Of a stretch of 37,657 bases of DNA, positions 17,788-26,910 are shown in pieces; position 1 is the first letter of the stretch, and each line of letters begins with the position of its first letter. The position numbers and the translations under genes were made by a program. This DNA is from Flavobacteriaceae bacterium. GTDB lineage: Bacteria > Bacteroidota > Bacteroidia > Flavobacteriales > Flavobacteriaceae. The notes beneath the pieces were generated by a model, which saw only the letters and a list, made by a program, of their open reading frames with translations, did no database searches and had not been told where the DNA came from. Where the stretch lies: positions 1 to 37,657 of the forward strand of contig JAQWKF010000058.1 of NCBI GenBank assembly GCA_029247985.1, written 5' to 3'.

Positions 17788-18528
17788 ATGAAGCTACACG
17801 CTGAAAACATCACCAAAACCTATAGAGGCAGAAAAGTAGTAAACGACATATCAGTTACTGTAAATCAGGGTGAAATTGTTGGTTTATTGGGACCCAACGG
17901 TGCTGGAAAAACAACTTCTTTCTATATGATTGTAGGGCTTATTAAACCCCTAAGCGGCCATATTTATTTGGAAGATACAGATATTACAAAGTTCCCCATG
18001 TATAAGCGTGCGCAAAGTGGTATTGGTTATTTGGCGCAAGAAGCATCTGTTTTTCGCAAGCTTACGGTTGAGCAGAACATTAAAAGTGTTTTGGAGTTGA
18101 CCAAGTTGTCAAAACAGGAACAACATGACAAAACAGAAGCCTTGCTTGAAGAGTTTGGTTTAAATCATATTCGTAAAAATAGAGGAGACTTATTGTCTGG
18201 AGGTGAACGCAGAAGAACAGAAATTGCCCGTGCTCTTGCCACAGACCCTAAGTTTGTCCTTTTGGACGAGCCTTTTGCAGGAGTTGACCCAGTTGCGGTT
18301 GAGGATATTCAAAAAATTGTAGCCCACTTAAAAAAACGAAATATTGGTATTCTGATAACGGATCATAATGTACAAGAAACCTTGGCCATTACAGACCGTA
18401 CCTATCTCATGTTTGAAGGAAAAATTCTCAAAACAGGTACTCCAGAAGAATTGGCGCAAGACGAAATGGTTCGCAAGGTATACCTAGGTCAAAACTTCGA
18501 GTTACGCAAAAAGAAGCTTACGCTTTAA
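17788..18528 (+). CDS. lptB: LPS export ABC transporter ATP-binding protein
   Basis: The ATPase that drives extraction of LPS from the inner membrane through LptFG. The 246-residue protein has Walker A GPNGAGKTT, the LptB-type Q-loop region GIGYLAQEASVFRKLTVEQNI, signature LSGGERRRTEIARAL, Walker B FVLLDEPFAGVDPVAV and H-loop ITDHNVQETL. These are diagnostic for LptB over other small ATPases. It is the third gene after kdsD and tatC. The final codons overlap the convergent pssA end by 11 nt. Confidence 0.95.
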   Translation: MKLHAENITKTYRGRKVVNDISVTVNQGEIVGLLGPNGAGKTTSFYMIVGLIKPLSGHIYLEDTDITKFPMYKRAQSGIGYLAQEASVFRKLTVEQNIKSVLELTKLSKQEQHDKTEALLEEFGLNHIRKNRGDLLSGGERRRTEIARALATDPKFVLLDEPFAGVDPVAVEDIQKIVAHLKKRNIGILITDHNVQETLAITDRTYLMFEGKILKTGTPEELAQDEMVRKVYLGQNFELRKKKLTL

Positions 18529-19183
18529 GCCGCATATACAATATGCCGAAAAATGCATAGGCAAGTACTGTTAGCGACAATGCTTGTGATCGAAAAATTA
18601 ACAAAACGGGAATAAATATCACCGCAAAAAGCCAAACGAAATTGGAAGGTTTTCCATTAACAAACTTTTGACTGGGCAGCATGATTTTGGATACCATTAA
18701 AAGGGCAAGCAATGCAACAACTACCGTAATAATTATTGGATTAATTTCATAGGGAATAAAAGGGATTCCCACAACAAATAAAGCAAATGCTGGAGTTGGC
18801 ATTCCTTGAAAATCCAGTTGACTTGACGGGGTTATATTGAAACGGGCTAATCTGAAAATGGAAGCCAGGGTAACTGTAAATGCTAAAATAGATAGCGGCA
18901 CATACTCATATAGCAAAAAATCATTTAAGTACTTGTACATAAAATACCCAGGAACCAGTCCAAAGGAAATAACATCACAAAGCGAATCGAGTTGCTTGCC
19001 AATTTCAGAAGAAACCAGAAAGGCTCTTGCCACTAAACCATCAATGCTATCTAAAAAAACACCTATCAATACCCACATAAGTGTTTTGTCATAACTGTTC
19101 TCAAACAAAGAAAGCAACGCCATACAACCAGAAAAGCCATTGAGTAGCGTGAGTGTATTTGGTAAAAATCTGATAATATTCAT
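18518..19183 (-). CDS. pssA: CDP-diacylglycerol--serine O-phosphatidyltransferase
   Basis: Makes phosphatidylserine, the precursor of phosphatidylethanolamine. The 221-residue membrane protein contains the complete CDP-alcohol phosphatidyltransferase motif: D48-G49-x2-A52-R53-x8-G62-x3-D66-x3-D70. It opens with IIRFLPNTLTLLNGFSGC, typical of the Gram-positive-type (class II) enzymes also found in Bacteroidota, and has about seven to eight hydrophobic segments. It is divergent from lnt with 55 nt between starts, and its 3' end overlaps lptB. Confidence 0.94.
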   Translation of the reverse strand: MNIIRFLPNTLTLLNGFSGCMALLSLFENSYDKTLMWVLIGVFLDSIDGLVARAFLVSSEIGKQLDSLCDVISFGLVPGYFMYKYLNDFLLYEYVPLSILAFTVTLASIFRLARFNITPSSQLDFQGMPTPAFALFVVGIPFIPYEINPIIITVVVALLALLMVSKIMLPSQKFVNGKPSNFVWLFAVIFIPVLLIFRSQALSLTVLAYAFFGILYMRLKA

Positions 19184-19208
19184 CAGTTAAGGTTTTGGTT
19201 AAGCAATA

Positions 19209-19216
19209 CAAACCTA
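19209..19216 (-). promoter_or_regulatory. -7 promoter element of pssA
   Basis: Minus-strand TAGGTTTG matches TAnnTTTG exactly, with a TTG (complement of 19235-19237) 18 nt upstream, so both parts of the Bacteroidota promoter are present. The TTG overlaps the lnt start region, so the two divergent genes may interfere. Confidence 0.55.
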
Positions 19217-19238
19217 CACAAAATTGTACATTAGCAAA

Positions 19239-20801
19239 ATGCCTGTAAAAATCATCCTATCAATATTGTTTGGTGTGCTGCTGGGCCTTTCATGGCCAAC
19301 AGCTGGATTCACCCCTTTAATTTTTGTGGCATTAGTGCCGCTTTTGTGGCTCATTGAAGTTTCAAAAAATGATGGGTTTTGGCGGTTTTCTTGTCGTGTT
19401 TTTATAGGTTTTTTTGTTTGGAATGCTATTACTACATGGTGGCTTTGGAATGCCACAGTTTTTGGGATGTTTTTTGCCATTATTATCAACAGCCTGCTCA
19501 TGACCACTGTTGTACTTTTTTGGCACCGAATTGATAGAAAATTAAATCGAAAAGCTGGATTCATATTTTTACCCCTTGCTTGGATTTGTTTTGAAAAACT
19601 ACACTTACATTGGGATTTTTCTTGGCCTTGGTTAAACCTAGGCAATGGATTTGCAGTTAATACCGATTGGGTGCAATGGTATGAATATACAGGAGTTTTT
19701 GGCGGCACACTATGGATTTGGATGGTCAACATCTCGCTATATCACATAATTAAGCATTTTTGGGAAACCAAAAAGCTCCACAAAAAATGGATTCAACCAA
19801 TTGCTTTGATTTTCATCCCGCTTGGCTTGTCCCTTCTTATTAAAAATCAATTCGAGCAAGATAAATCAGAAAAACTAACTGTTACGGTAGTACAACCTAA
19901 CATTGACCCCTACACTGAAAAATACAACCAAACAATCCAAAATCAGTTTGAACTTTTATTAAAGCAAACAGCATCTGAATTACGTCAAAATCCTGATGTA
20001 ATCATAACTCCTGAAACCTACTTTTCAGAAGGAGCTGGTATGGATTTAACTTATATTGAGGAAAGTGCACTATACCAAGACTTGCTTAATTACGCAAAGA
20101 CTCACAATACCCAACTACTAAACGGCACACAATTTTATAAGACGTATGCTGAGGAAGACAAAACAATAACGGCCAACAAACTCAACAATGGGGTTTGGGT
20201 AGATTTTTACAACTCGGCATTTCTAACAGACACTGCTCAAGTACAGGTATATCATAAATCCAAATTGGTTGTTGGCGTCGAAACGCTGCCATTTAGAAAT
20301 GTAATTGAACCTCTTTTGGGTAATGTCATGCTTGATTTTGGTGGCACTGTTTTAACTAGAGCTACACAAGAAGAACGCGAAGCTTTTCATTTGTATAATG
20401 GTGTAAAAATCAGCCCTGTAATATGCTATGAATCTGTTTATGGGGAGTTTGTAACAGGGTATGTTAGAAATGGTGCTCAAGTTTTAGCTATCATGACAAA
20501 TGATGCTTGGTGGGGCGATACACCTGGACATAAACAACATATGGCATATGCACGCTTACGTGCCATTGAAACAAGAAGAGCAGTTGTTAGGTCGGCTAAT
20601 ACAGGAATTTCTGGATTCATAACTCCGCTTGGAGAGGTAACCGCAAAACTCCCTTATAATACCAAAGGCGTGTTAACAGCAAAAGTATACCCACAAAATA
20701 ACATGACACTTTATGTCCGCTATGGAGATTATATATTCAGGCTTGGCGGTTTTATAGCTGGGTTGATGTTACTATTCTCATTTTCTCGTAAAAAAAATTG
20801 A
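19239..20801 (+). CDS. lnt: Apolipoprotein N-acyltransferase
   Basis: Transfers an acyl chain from phospholipid to the N-terminal cysteine of lipoproteins at the periplasmic side of the inner membrane. The 520-residue protein has an N-terminal membrane region of several helices and a C-terminal nitrilase-like domain with the catalytic triad visible: E259 in IITPETYFSEG, K340 in VYHKSKLVVGVETLPF and C396 in ISPVICYESVYGEFV. NDAWWGDTPGHKQH is also conserved. The frame extends five codons up to a TTG at 19224, but the ATG at 19239 gives the natural start MPVKIILSILFG. Confidence 0.94.
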   Translation: MPVKIILSILFGVLLGLSWPTAGFTPLIFVALVPLLWLIEVSKNDGFWRFSCRVFIGFFVWNAITTWWLWNATVFGMFFAIIINSLLMTTVVLFWHRIDRKLNRKAGFIFLPLAWICFEKLHLHWDFSWPWLNLGNGFAVNTDWVQWYEYTGVFGGTLWIWMVNISLYHIIKHFWETKKLHKKWIQPIALIFIPLGLSLLIKNQFEQDKSEKLTVTVVQPNIDPYTEKYNQTIQNQFELLLKQTASELRQNPDVIITPETYFSEGAGMDLTYIEESALYQDLLNYAKTHNTQLLNGTQFYKTYAEEDKTITANKLNNGVWVDFYNSAFLTDTAQVQVYHKSKLVVGVETLPFRNVIEPLLGNVMLDFGGTVLTRATQEEREAFHLYNGVKISPVICYESVYGEFVTGYVRNGAQVLAIMTNDAWWGDTPGHKQHMAYARLRAIETRRAVVRSANTGISGFITPLGEVTAKLPYNTKGVLTAKVYPQNNMTLYVRYGDYIFRLGGFIAGLMLLFSFSRKKN

Positions 20802-20860
20802 AATATATTGAAAATGAGTAGTTTACATAAAATAAAACTTCAATACATCACTTAAATGTG

Positions 20861-20868
20861 TATTTTTG
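20861..20868 (+). promoter_or_regulatory. -7 promoter element of the cobalamin adenosyltransferase gene
   Basis: TATTTTTG is an exact TAnnTTTG match 18 nt before the ATG at 20887. TTC lies near the -33 position (one mismatch). No cobalamin-riboswitch-sized leader fits in the 85-nt gap after lnt. Confidence 0.5.
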
Positions 20869-20886
20869 CTTTGAATTGCTATTACT

Positions 20887-21432
20887 ATGAAAATTTACAC
20901 AAAAACTGGTGACAAAGGAGACACTTCATTGATAGGAGGATACCGAGTTTCAAAGAGTGATCTTAGGATTGAATCCTACGGTACGGTAGATGAATTAAAT
21001 TCTTGGTTGGGATTGATTGTTGAATACCTACCTCAAGACCGTATTGAAGAAGTACAACGCATTCAAAGCTTGTTGTTTTCAATGGGAGCGCAACTAGCAA
21101 GCAAGTCCAAAGAACAAAAAAGACCTTTTACAGAAGTAAGCACAGATGATATAAAATCACTGGAAGCTTGCATAGACGAATACGAAGTGTTGCTGCCAAG
21201 AATGACACATTTCATTCTGCCTGGAGGAAATAAAGGGGCAGCGCAAGCCCACATAGCACGCTGCGTTTGTCGCCGAGCTGAGCGTATCGTTGTCCAATTA
21301 AGTCGCATAGACTTTGTGGACGATAACGTTTTGGTTTATTTAAACCGATTATCTGACTATCTTTTTTGTTTGGCAAGAGCTTTGGCTATCTGGGATGGCA
21401 AGGACGAAATCAAGTGGATACCAAGTAAGTAA
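20887..21432 (+). CDS. Cob(I)alamin adenosyltransferase, PduO type
   Basis: Transfers the adenosyl group of ATP to cob(I)alamin to make coenzyme B12. The 181-residue protein is the stand-alone PduO/MMAB form: ATP-binding N-terminus MKIYTKTGDKGDTSLIGG, then IESYGTVDELNSWLGL, and the C-terminal helices with LPGGNKGAAQAHIARCVCRRAER and LVYLNRLSDYLFCLAR. Flavobacteria often use adenosylcobalamin for methylmalonyl-CoA mutase and scavenge the corrin, so a salvage role is likely (inference). It appears to have its own promoter. Confidence 0.94.
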   Translation: MKIYTKTGDKGDTSLIGGYRVSKSDLRIESYGTVDELNSWLGLIVEYLPQDRIEEVQRIQSLLFSMGAQLASKSKEQKRPFTEVSTDDIKSLEACIDEYEVLLPRMTHFILPGGNKGAAQAHIARCVCRRAERIVVQLSRIDFVDDNVLVYLNRLSDYLFCLARALAIWDGKDEIKWIPSK

Positions 21433-21440
21433 GTTTTTGT

Positions 21441-21470
21441 TTGCATAACTGCAATAAAAATTTATTTTTG
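21441..21470 (+). promoter_or_regulatory. Full -33/-7 promoter of the DUF2795 gene
   Basis: TTG (21441-21443), 19-nt spacer, then TATTTTTG (21463-21470): an exact two-part Bacteroidota promoter. It ends 21 nt before the ATG at 21492 and rules out the longer frame beginning at 21441, which would start inside the promoter. Confidence 0.65.
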
Positions 21471-21491
21471 CAACTCCTTAAAAATAACTTC

Positions 21492-21713
21492 ATGTACTGG
21501 ACTTTAGAACTTGCATCGTATTTAAGTGACGCCCCTTGGCCGGCAAATAAAGACGAACTTATCGATTATGCTATTAGAACAGGTGCTCCTCTTGAAGTAG
21601 TAGAGAATCTCCAATCTATTGAGGATGAGGGAGAAATCTATGAATCCATCCAAGAAATTTGGCCTGATTATCCTACGGACGAAGATTATCTTTGGAACGA
21701 GGACGAATACTAA
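21492..21713 (+). CDS. DUF2795 small acidic protein
   Basis: A 73-residue acidic protein beginning MYWTLELASYLSDAPWPANK and carrying the DUF2795 pattern: a short helical domain (DELIDYAIRTGAPLEVVENL) and an acidic, aromatic tail (DYPTDEDYLWNEDEY). Its function is not known to me. It lies 59 nt after the adenosyltransferase and 57 nt before secA, with well-formed promoters on both sides, so it is probably transcribed alone. The start choice is fixed by the promoter, which overlaps the longer frame. Confidence 0.85.
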   Translation: MYWTLELASYLSDAPWPANKDELIDYAIRTGAPLEVVENLQSIEDEGEIYESIQEIWPDYPTDEDYLWNEDEY

Positions 21714-21743
21714 TTATTCGATTTTACCTTCGCTTTTTTTGCT

Positions 21744-21751
21744 TACTTTTG
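21744..21751 (+). promoter_or_regulatory. -7 promoter element of secA
   Basis: TACTTTTG matches TAnnTTTG exactly and ends 19 nt before the secA ATG at 21771. No TTG is at the expected -33 spacing; the nearest similar triplet (TTC, 21717-21719) is 24 nt away. Confidence 0.45.
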
Positions 21752-21770
21752 ATTTCCTATATTCTTCTCT

Positions 21771-24700
21771 ATGAGTGTACTTAGTGGTATTCTTAAAACA
21801 TTTGTTGGTGACAAAGCCAAAAAAGACCTAAAAGGACTTTACCCCTTGGTGGATAAAATTCATCAAGCCACCGCAACATTAAATGACTTAACTCACGACC
21901 AACTTCGCGATCAAACAACTACGTTTAAAAAAGAAATTGCAGCAATTCGCAAACCATTTTTTGACAAGATAGACGACCTCAAGACAACCATTGAACAAAC
22001 GGTTGATGTTGACGAAAAAGAAAATCACTACAACGAAATTGACAATCTTACAAAGCAATCGCATGAAGAAGTAGCTAGTTATTTGGACAAGATACTCCCG
22101 CAAGCCTTTGCTGTTGTAAAAGAAACTGCAAAACGATTTAAAGAAAACGAGTATTTAGAAGTTACAGCAAGCCCCTTTGATCGCAGCATATCAGCAACCA
22201 AATCAAATGTCAAAATCAAAGGCGATAAAGCCATATGGGCAAATGCTTGGGATGCTGCAGGAAAGTCCGTTACCTGGGACATGGTACATTACGATGTACA
22301 ATTGATTGGTGGGATTGCTTTACACCAAGGTAAGATTGCCGAAATGCAAACAGGTGAAGGAAAAACTCTGGTGGCCACCCTACCTGTTTACCTAAATGCC
22401 TTATCGGAGGCAGGTGTACATTTGGTAACTGTAAATGATTATTTGGCCAAACGTGATAGCGCTTGGATGGCACCCATATTTGAGTTTCACGGGATGTCCG
22501 TAGACTGTATTGATTATCACAAACCTAACTCAGAAGCAAGGAGAAATGCCTACAAAGCAGACATCACCTATGGTACCAACAATGAATTTGGCTTTGATTA
22601 CTTGCGTGATAACATGGCACACTCCATGGATGATCTCGTACAACGACCCCACAACTACGCCATTGTTGATGAGGTAGATTCGGTTTTGGTAGATGATGCC
22701 CGAACCCCCCTAATCATTTCTGGGCCAGTAACGGATGGTGATCGTCATGAATTTGATGCCCTAAAACCCAAAATATCGACTTTGGTTTCACAGCAACGTC
22801 AGCACCTAACGACGGTACTTGCCCAAGCCAAAAAGCTTATAAGCGAAGGAGATGCCAAAGAAGGCGGTTTCCTGTTGTTACGTGTATACAGAGGGTTGCC
22901 GAAGAACAAAGCATTAATTAAGTTTTTAAGTCAAGAGGGGATCCGCCAATTGCTGCAAAAAACAGAAGGATTCTACATGCAAGACAACAACCGAGAGATG
23001 CCCAAAGTGGACGCCGATTTGTTGTTTGTTATTGATGAAAAAAACAACCAAATTGAGCTTACAGACAAGGGGGTTGAACAACTTTCTAAAGAAGGAAACG
23101 ATGCTAATTTCTTTGTGTTGCCCGATCTTGGAAGTGCTATTTTAAGTATAGAGCAACAAGGAAAATCACCAGAAGAAGAGGCCAAAGAAAAAGATGCGCT
23201 TTTTAAAGAATATAGCATCAAAAGTGAACGCATACACAGCATGAATCAATTGCTAAAGGCCTATACCCTGTTCGAAAAGGATGTAGCCTATGTTGTGATG
23301 GAAAATCAGGTGAAGATTGTTGACGAACAAACAGGGCGAATTATGGACGGTCGTCGTTATTCTGATGGCTTACACCAAGCTATTGAAGCTAAAGAAAACG
23401 TAAAAATCGAAGCTGCGACGCAAACCTTTGCCACCATTACACTTCAAAACTACTTCCGTATGTACCGCAAGCTTTCGGGCATGACAGGTACTGCAATAAC
23501 TGAAGCAGGTGAGTTTTGGGAAATTTACAAATTGGATGTTATTGAAATACCAACCAATAGACCCATTGCACGAAAAGATGAAAATGACCTCATCTACAAG
23601 ACAAAACGTGAAAAATACAACGCCGTAATTGATCATGTAACAGCACTTTCACAAGCTGGACGCCCAGTACTAATAGGCACCACTTCCGTCGAAATTTCTG
23701 AATTGTTAAGTCGCATGTTGAACATTCGGAAAGTAGCGCACAACGTACTAAACGCCAAGCTTCACAAAAAAGAGGCTGATGTAGTCGCTGAGGCTGGAAA
23801 CGCAGGTGTGGTTACCATTGCTACTAACATGGCTGGACGGGGAACTGATATAAAAATAAACGATGAAGTTAAAGCGGCTGGTGGTCTTGCCATCGTCGGA
23901 ACAGAACGGCACGATTCAAGAAGGGTTGACCGACAGTTGCGTGGACGTGCAGGCCGTCAAGGAGACCCTGGTAGCTCTCAATTCTATGTGTCGCTAGAAG
24001 ACAACTTGATGCGCTTGTTTGGATCAGAACGCATATCCAAAATGATGGATCGCATGGGGCACAAAGAAGGCGAAGTGATTCAAGCGGGAATGATGACGCG
24101 ATCAATTGAGCGTGCTCAGAAGAAAGTCGAAGAAAATAACTTTGGAATTCGCAAGCGTTTACTGGAGTATGACGATGTAATGAATGCCCAACGTGAGGTA
24201 ATCTACAAAAGGCGCTACAATGCCCTTAACGGAGAACGTTTGCAGGTAGATATTGCCAATATGCTTTATGATACTTGTGATCAAATATGTTCGGTCAACC
24301 TCGCAAATAAAGACTACAAGCAATTTGAGTTTGAGTTGATTCGACTGTTTTCGCTTACAAGCCCAATCAGTGCTGAGGATTTTGAGAACCAAAACGAAAC
24401 GGAACTCACTGAAATGGTCTACCAAGCAGCTTTGGCACATTATCAACAAAAGATGGAGGAAAATGCAGCACGCGTTTTTCCAGTGATTAAAGATGTGTTC
24501 AAGAATCCGAGCAATACATTTAAGCGTATTGTAGTGCCTTTCACAGACGGTGTTAAAACCCTAAACGTAGTGAGTGATTTGGAAAAGTCATTTGAAAGTG
24601 AGGGTAAAAATCTAATCCGTGACTTTGAGAAAAACATAAGCCTGGCCATTATTGATGAATCGTGGAAAGATCATTTACGTAAAATGGACGAACTAAAGCA

Positions 24701-25133
24701 GTCTGTTCAACTTGCCGTACACGAACAAAAAGACCCATTGCTTATCTACAAGTTTGAATCTTTTGAACTGTTTAGTGTGTTTATGGATACGGTAAACCGA
24801 GATATTATTTCGTTTTTATTTAAGGGGGCACTACCTACACAAGATGCCAGTAATATTCGTGAGGCAAGAAGTGTACGCCGTAAAGAGCGTGTAAATACTT
24901 CGAAAGAGGAAGTGCTCAATCAAGACCAACAGGCCATGCGTCAAGCTTCGCAACAATCTGGACGACCCGCTGCTGAAAAACAAGAAACAATAGTGCGTGA
25001 GCGTCCAAAAATAGGACGCAATGAGCGTGTTGACATTCAGCACATTGTCAGTGGCGAGAAGAAAACAGTGAAATTTAAACAAGCAGAACCCCTACTCGAC
25101 AAAGGGGAATGGGTGCTTATTCAAGACAGTTAA
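21771..25133 (+). CDS. secA: Preprotein translocase ATPase SecA (long Bacteroidota form)
   Basis: Motor that pushes unfolded preproteins through SecYEG. The 1120-residue protein is about 220 residues longer than E. coli SecA (901). Walker A lies at 192-199 (MQTGEGKT), followed by VNDYLAKRDSAWMAPIFEFHG, YGTNNEFGFDYLRDNM and Walker B region DEVDSVLVDDARTPL. Extra sequence follows in the cross-linking domain (roughly 325-470). NBD2 has FATITLQNYFRMY, IATNMAGRGTDI and GRAGRQGDPG. The C-terminus has a Gln/Arg/Glu-rich linker, and the usual Cys-rich zinc motif is absent. The glycosyltransferase start follows the stop by 1 nt, implying coupling. Confidence 0.96.
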   Translation: MSVLSGILKTFVGDKAKKDLKGLYPLVDKIHQATATLNDLTHDQLRDQTTTFKKEIAAIRKPFFDKIDDLKTTIEQTVDVDEKENHYNEIDNLTKQSHEEVASYLDKILPQAFAVVKETAKRFKENEYLEVTASPFDRSISATKSNVKIKGDKAIWANAWDAAGKSVTWDMVHYDVQLIGGIALHQGKIAEMQTGEGKTLVATLPVYLNALSEAGVHLVTVNDYLAKRDSAWMAPIFEFHGMSVDCIDYHKPNSEARRNAYKADITYGTNNEFGFDYLRDNMAHSMDDLVQRPHNYAIVDEVDSVLVDDARTPLIISGPVTDGDRHEFDALKPKISTLVSQQRQHLTTVLAQAKKLISEGDAKEGGFLLLRVYRGLPKNKALIKFLSQEGIRQLLQKTEGFYMQDNNREMPKVDADLLFVIDEKNNQIELTDKGVEQLSKEGNDANFFVLPDLGSAILSIEQQGKSPEEEAKEKDALFKEYSIKSERIHSMNQLLKAYTLFEKDVAYVVMENQVKIVDEQTGRIMDGRRYSDGLHQAIEAKENVKIEAATQTFATITLQNYFRMYRKLSGMTGTAITEAGEFWEIYKLDVIEIPTNRPIARKDENDLIYKTKREKYNAVIDHVTALSQAGRPVLIGTTSVEISELLSRMLNIRKVAHNVLNAKLHKKEADVVAEAGNAGVVTIATNMAGRGTDIKINDEVKAAGGLAIVGTERHDSRRVDRQLRGRAGRQGDPGSSQFYVSLEDNLMRLFGSERISKMMDRMGHKEGEVIQAGMMTRSIERAQKKVEENNFGIRKRLLEYDDVMNAQREVIYKRRYNALNGERLQVDIANMLYDTCDQICSVNLANKDYKQFEFELIRLFSLTSPISAEDFENQNETELTEMVYQAALAHYQQKMEENAARVFPVIKDVFKNPSNTFKRIVVPFTDGVKTLNVVSDLEKSFESEGKNLIRDFEKNISLAIIDESWKDHLRKMDELKQSVQLAVHEQKDPLLIYKFESFELFSVFMDTVNRDIISFLFKGALPTQDASNIREARSVRRKERVNTSKEEVLNQDQQAMRQASQQSGRPAAEKQETIVRERPKIGRNERVDIQHIVSGEKKTVKFKQAEPLLDKGEWVLIQDS

Positions 25134-25134
25134 A

Positions 25135-26244
25135 ATGGTGGTCTTAGTTGCGCCAATCCATCCTTTTAGAGGCGGTATTGCCGACACCTCTGCTGCATTT
25201 GTGCAAAGTCTTGTGCAACAAGGCGAAGAAGTATGCGTTTTTTCCTTCACAACACTCTATCCTAAATTATTTTTCCCTGGAAAAACCCAGTACGCAACAG
25301 AACAAAAGAAACTTGATTTTGCTACTATTAACACTATCAACACATTAAATCCGCTTAGTTGGTTGCGTACAGCCAAACGCATCAAAGCATTAAAACCCAA
25401 GTTGGTCATTTTCCGTTATTGGACTCCGTGGCTAGCGATGTGCTACAGCACCATCGCAAAAAAAACTAAAACAAAAAAAGTGGCCTGGGTAGACAATGCC
25501 TTACCCCACGAGCGTAAAATAGCTGACAAATTTCTACTCAATACATTTTTAGGAAGTGTAGACAACGTTTTGTGTATGTCAGCTTTCGTAGCAACTGAAC
25601 TAAAAAAATACACGCAAAAAGAGATACTAACTTTTTTTCATCCCATTGACACTGACCTTCCAGAGCCCATTTCACAAGAAGTTGCCCAAGAAAAATTGGC
25701 CTTAGACCCTAGTTTGGAGTACCTGCTGTTTTTTGGATTGATACGTCCTTATAAAGGGTTGGATTTGCTTATAAAATCGTTGCCACAATTGCGACACACC
25801 AAACCCAACGCAAGACTTTTGGTTGTAGGCGAACCCTATGAGCCCATGCGTAAATATCGTGAATTGGCGGCATCGTTAAGCGTAGATGACCTGGTGTTTT
25901 TTCACGATCGCTTTGTGCCTACTGCACAAATACCCCTGTGGTTTGGCGCCTGTGATTGGGTTGTTCAACCCTATAAATCAGCAACACAAAGTGGCATAAC
26001 CCCTATGGCCATCCACTATACTAAACCTTGCATAGTGACCAATGTAGGCAGCCTATCTGATGGTATTGCAGAAAAAACAGGGCTTGTTTGTGAACCCAAT
26101 CCCACTGCCCTATCTCAAATGATAACAAAGGCACTGACTGAAAATAAATTATTTAGCGACACAAAATCTTATGAATCGCTACAAGAAAAAAGAAGCTGGA
26201 ATGCTTTTTGCAAGGAGTTCATCAAAACATTTATAAAAACATAA
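25135..26244 (+). CDS. GT4-type glycosyltransferase
   Basis: A 369-residue GT-B fold protein. The N-terminal acceptor domain begins VVLVAPIHPFRGGIADTSAA with the glycine-rich donor loop. The C-terminal donor domain has LLFFGLIRPYKGLDLLIKSL, ARLLVVGEPYEP and the region VQPYKSATQSGITPMA, where family 4 enzymes keep the ExxxxxxxE motif; here the first Glu is replaced (ATQSG). That makes it a divergent member. Sugar and acceptor are unknown; a surface glycan role is the simplest guess. It starts 1 nt after the secA stop, although a shared function with SecA is not implied. Confidence 0.85.
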   Translation: MVVLVAPIHPFRGGIADTSAAFVQSLVQQGEEVCVFSFTTLYPKLFFPGKTQYATEQKKLDFATINTINTLNPLSWLRTAKRIKALKPKLVIFRYWTPWLAMCYSTIAKKTKTKKVAWVDNALPHERKIADKFLLNTFLGSVDNVLCMSAFVATELKKYTQKEILTFFHPIDTDLPEPISQEVAQEKLALDPSLEYLLFFGLIRPYKGLDLLIKSLPQLRHTKPNARLLVVGEPYEPMRKYRELAASLSVDDLVFFHDRFVPTAQIPLWFGACDWVVQPYKSATQSGITPMAIHYTKPCIVTNVGSLSDGIAEKTGLVCEPNPTALSQMITKALTENKLFSDTKSYESLQEKRSWNAFCKEFIKTFIKT

Positions 26245-26247
26245 CCT

Positions 26248-26910
26248 ATGCCTGCTGCTTATCTATCGTTAATTGCTGCATTTCAATTGCTTTCATGTTC
26301 TTTTTCAGCGCCAAAACCTGTTGATAACGCCAAGCCAGTAGCAACGAGCGAATACAACGTTCAAGAAGGATATCAAGTAGCTTATTTTGCTTCTGGATGC
26401 TTTTGGTGTGTCGAAGCTGTATTTGAGCAAGTTACGGGCGTTCACGAGGCAATTTCTGGCTATGCAGGTGGAACAACCAAAAATCCGACCTACAATCAGG
26501 TGGTTACCGGAAGAACAGGACATGCAGAAACTACAAAAGTCATTTATGACAAAGATGTCGTGTCGTTTGAAACTTTAGTTACCGTATTTTTTGGTTCCCA
26601 TGACCCCACTACGCTCAACCGTCAAGGGCCAGATAGAGGGACGCATTATCGGTCCATAGCTTTTTACAAAACGGCAGAAGAAAAAGAAGTTATAGAAAAA
26701 AGTATTCAACACTTAACAATTGCCAAACGCTACCCCGATCCTATTGTTACTGAAGTAAAAAAGTTTGAAGTATTTTATCAAGCTGAAGACTACCATCAAG
26801 ACTACGAAAAGAACAATCCTAACAATCCCTACATAAAAGCTGTATCCAAACCTCGTGTGAGTGCCTTTTTGCAAAATTATCCCGAGTTGATTAAATCGGA
26901 TTTGGAATAA
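26248..26910 (+). CDS. msrA: Peptide-methionine (S)-S-oxide reductase, lipoprotein form
   Basis: Repairs methionine-S-sulfoxide in proteins. The 220-residue protein contains the catalytic GCFWCVEAVFE (nucleophile C51), then GYAGGTTKNPTYNQV, GRTGHAETTKV, SHDPTTLNRQGPDRGTHYRS and FYQAEDYHQDY, all standard for MsrA. The N-terminus is a lipoprotein signal ending LLSC (Cys17), so the enzyme should sit in the envelope and repair exported proteins, unlike cytoplasmic E. coli MsrA. It starts 3 nt after the glycosyltransferase stop and its last 20 bases overlap the convergent PAP2 gene. Confidence 0.94.
   Translation: MPAAYLSLIAAFQLLSCSFSAPKPVDNAKPVATSEYNVQEGYQVAYFASGCFWCVEAVFEQVTGVHEAISGYAGGTTKNPTYNQVVTGRTGHAETTKVIYDKDVVSFETLVTVFFGSHDPTTLNRQGPDRGTHYRSIAFYKTAEEKEVIEKSIQHLTIAKRYPDPIVTEVKKFEVFYQAEDYHQDYEKNNPNNPYIKAVSKPRVSAFLQNYPELIKSDLE

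Noticed and set aside
20802..20886. Cobalamin riboswitch before the adenosyltransferase gene
   Set aside because: The gap is only 85 nt, contains a promoter box near its end, and has no B12-box-like sequence that I can see.
25135..26244. Functional link between SecA and the adjacent glycosyltransferase (accessory Sec glycosylation)
   Set aside because: The SecA is the housekeeping form and no SecY2 or serine-rich-repeat gene is present; adjacency alone is weak in a genome this tightly packed.
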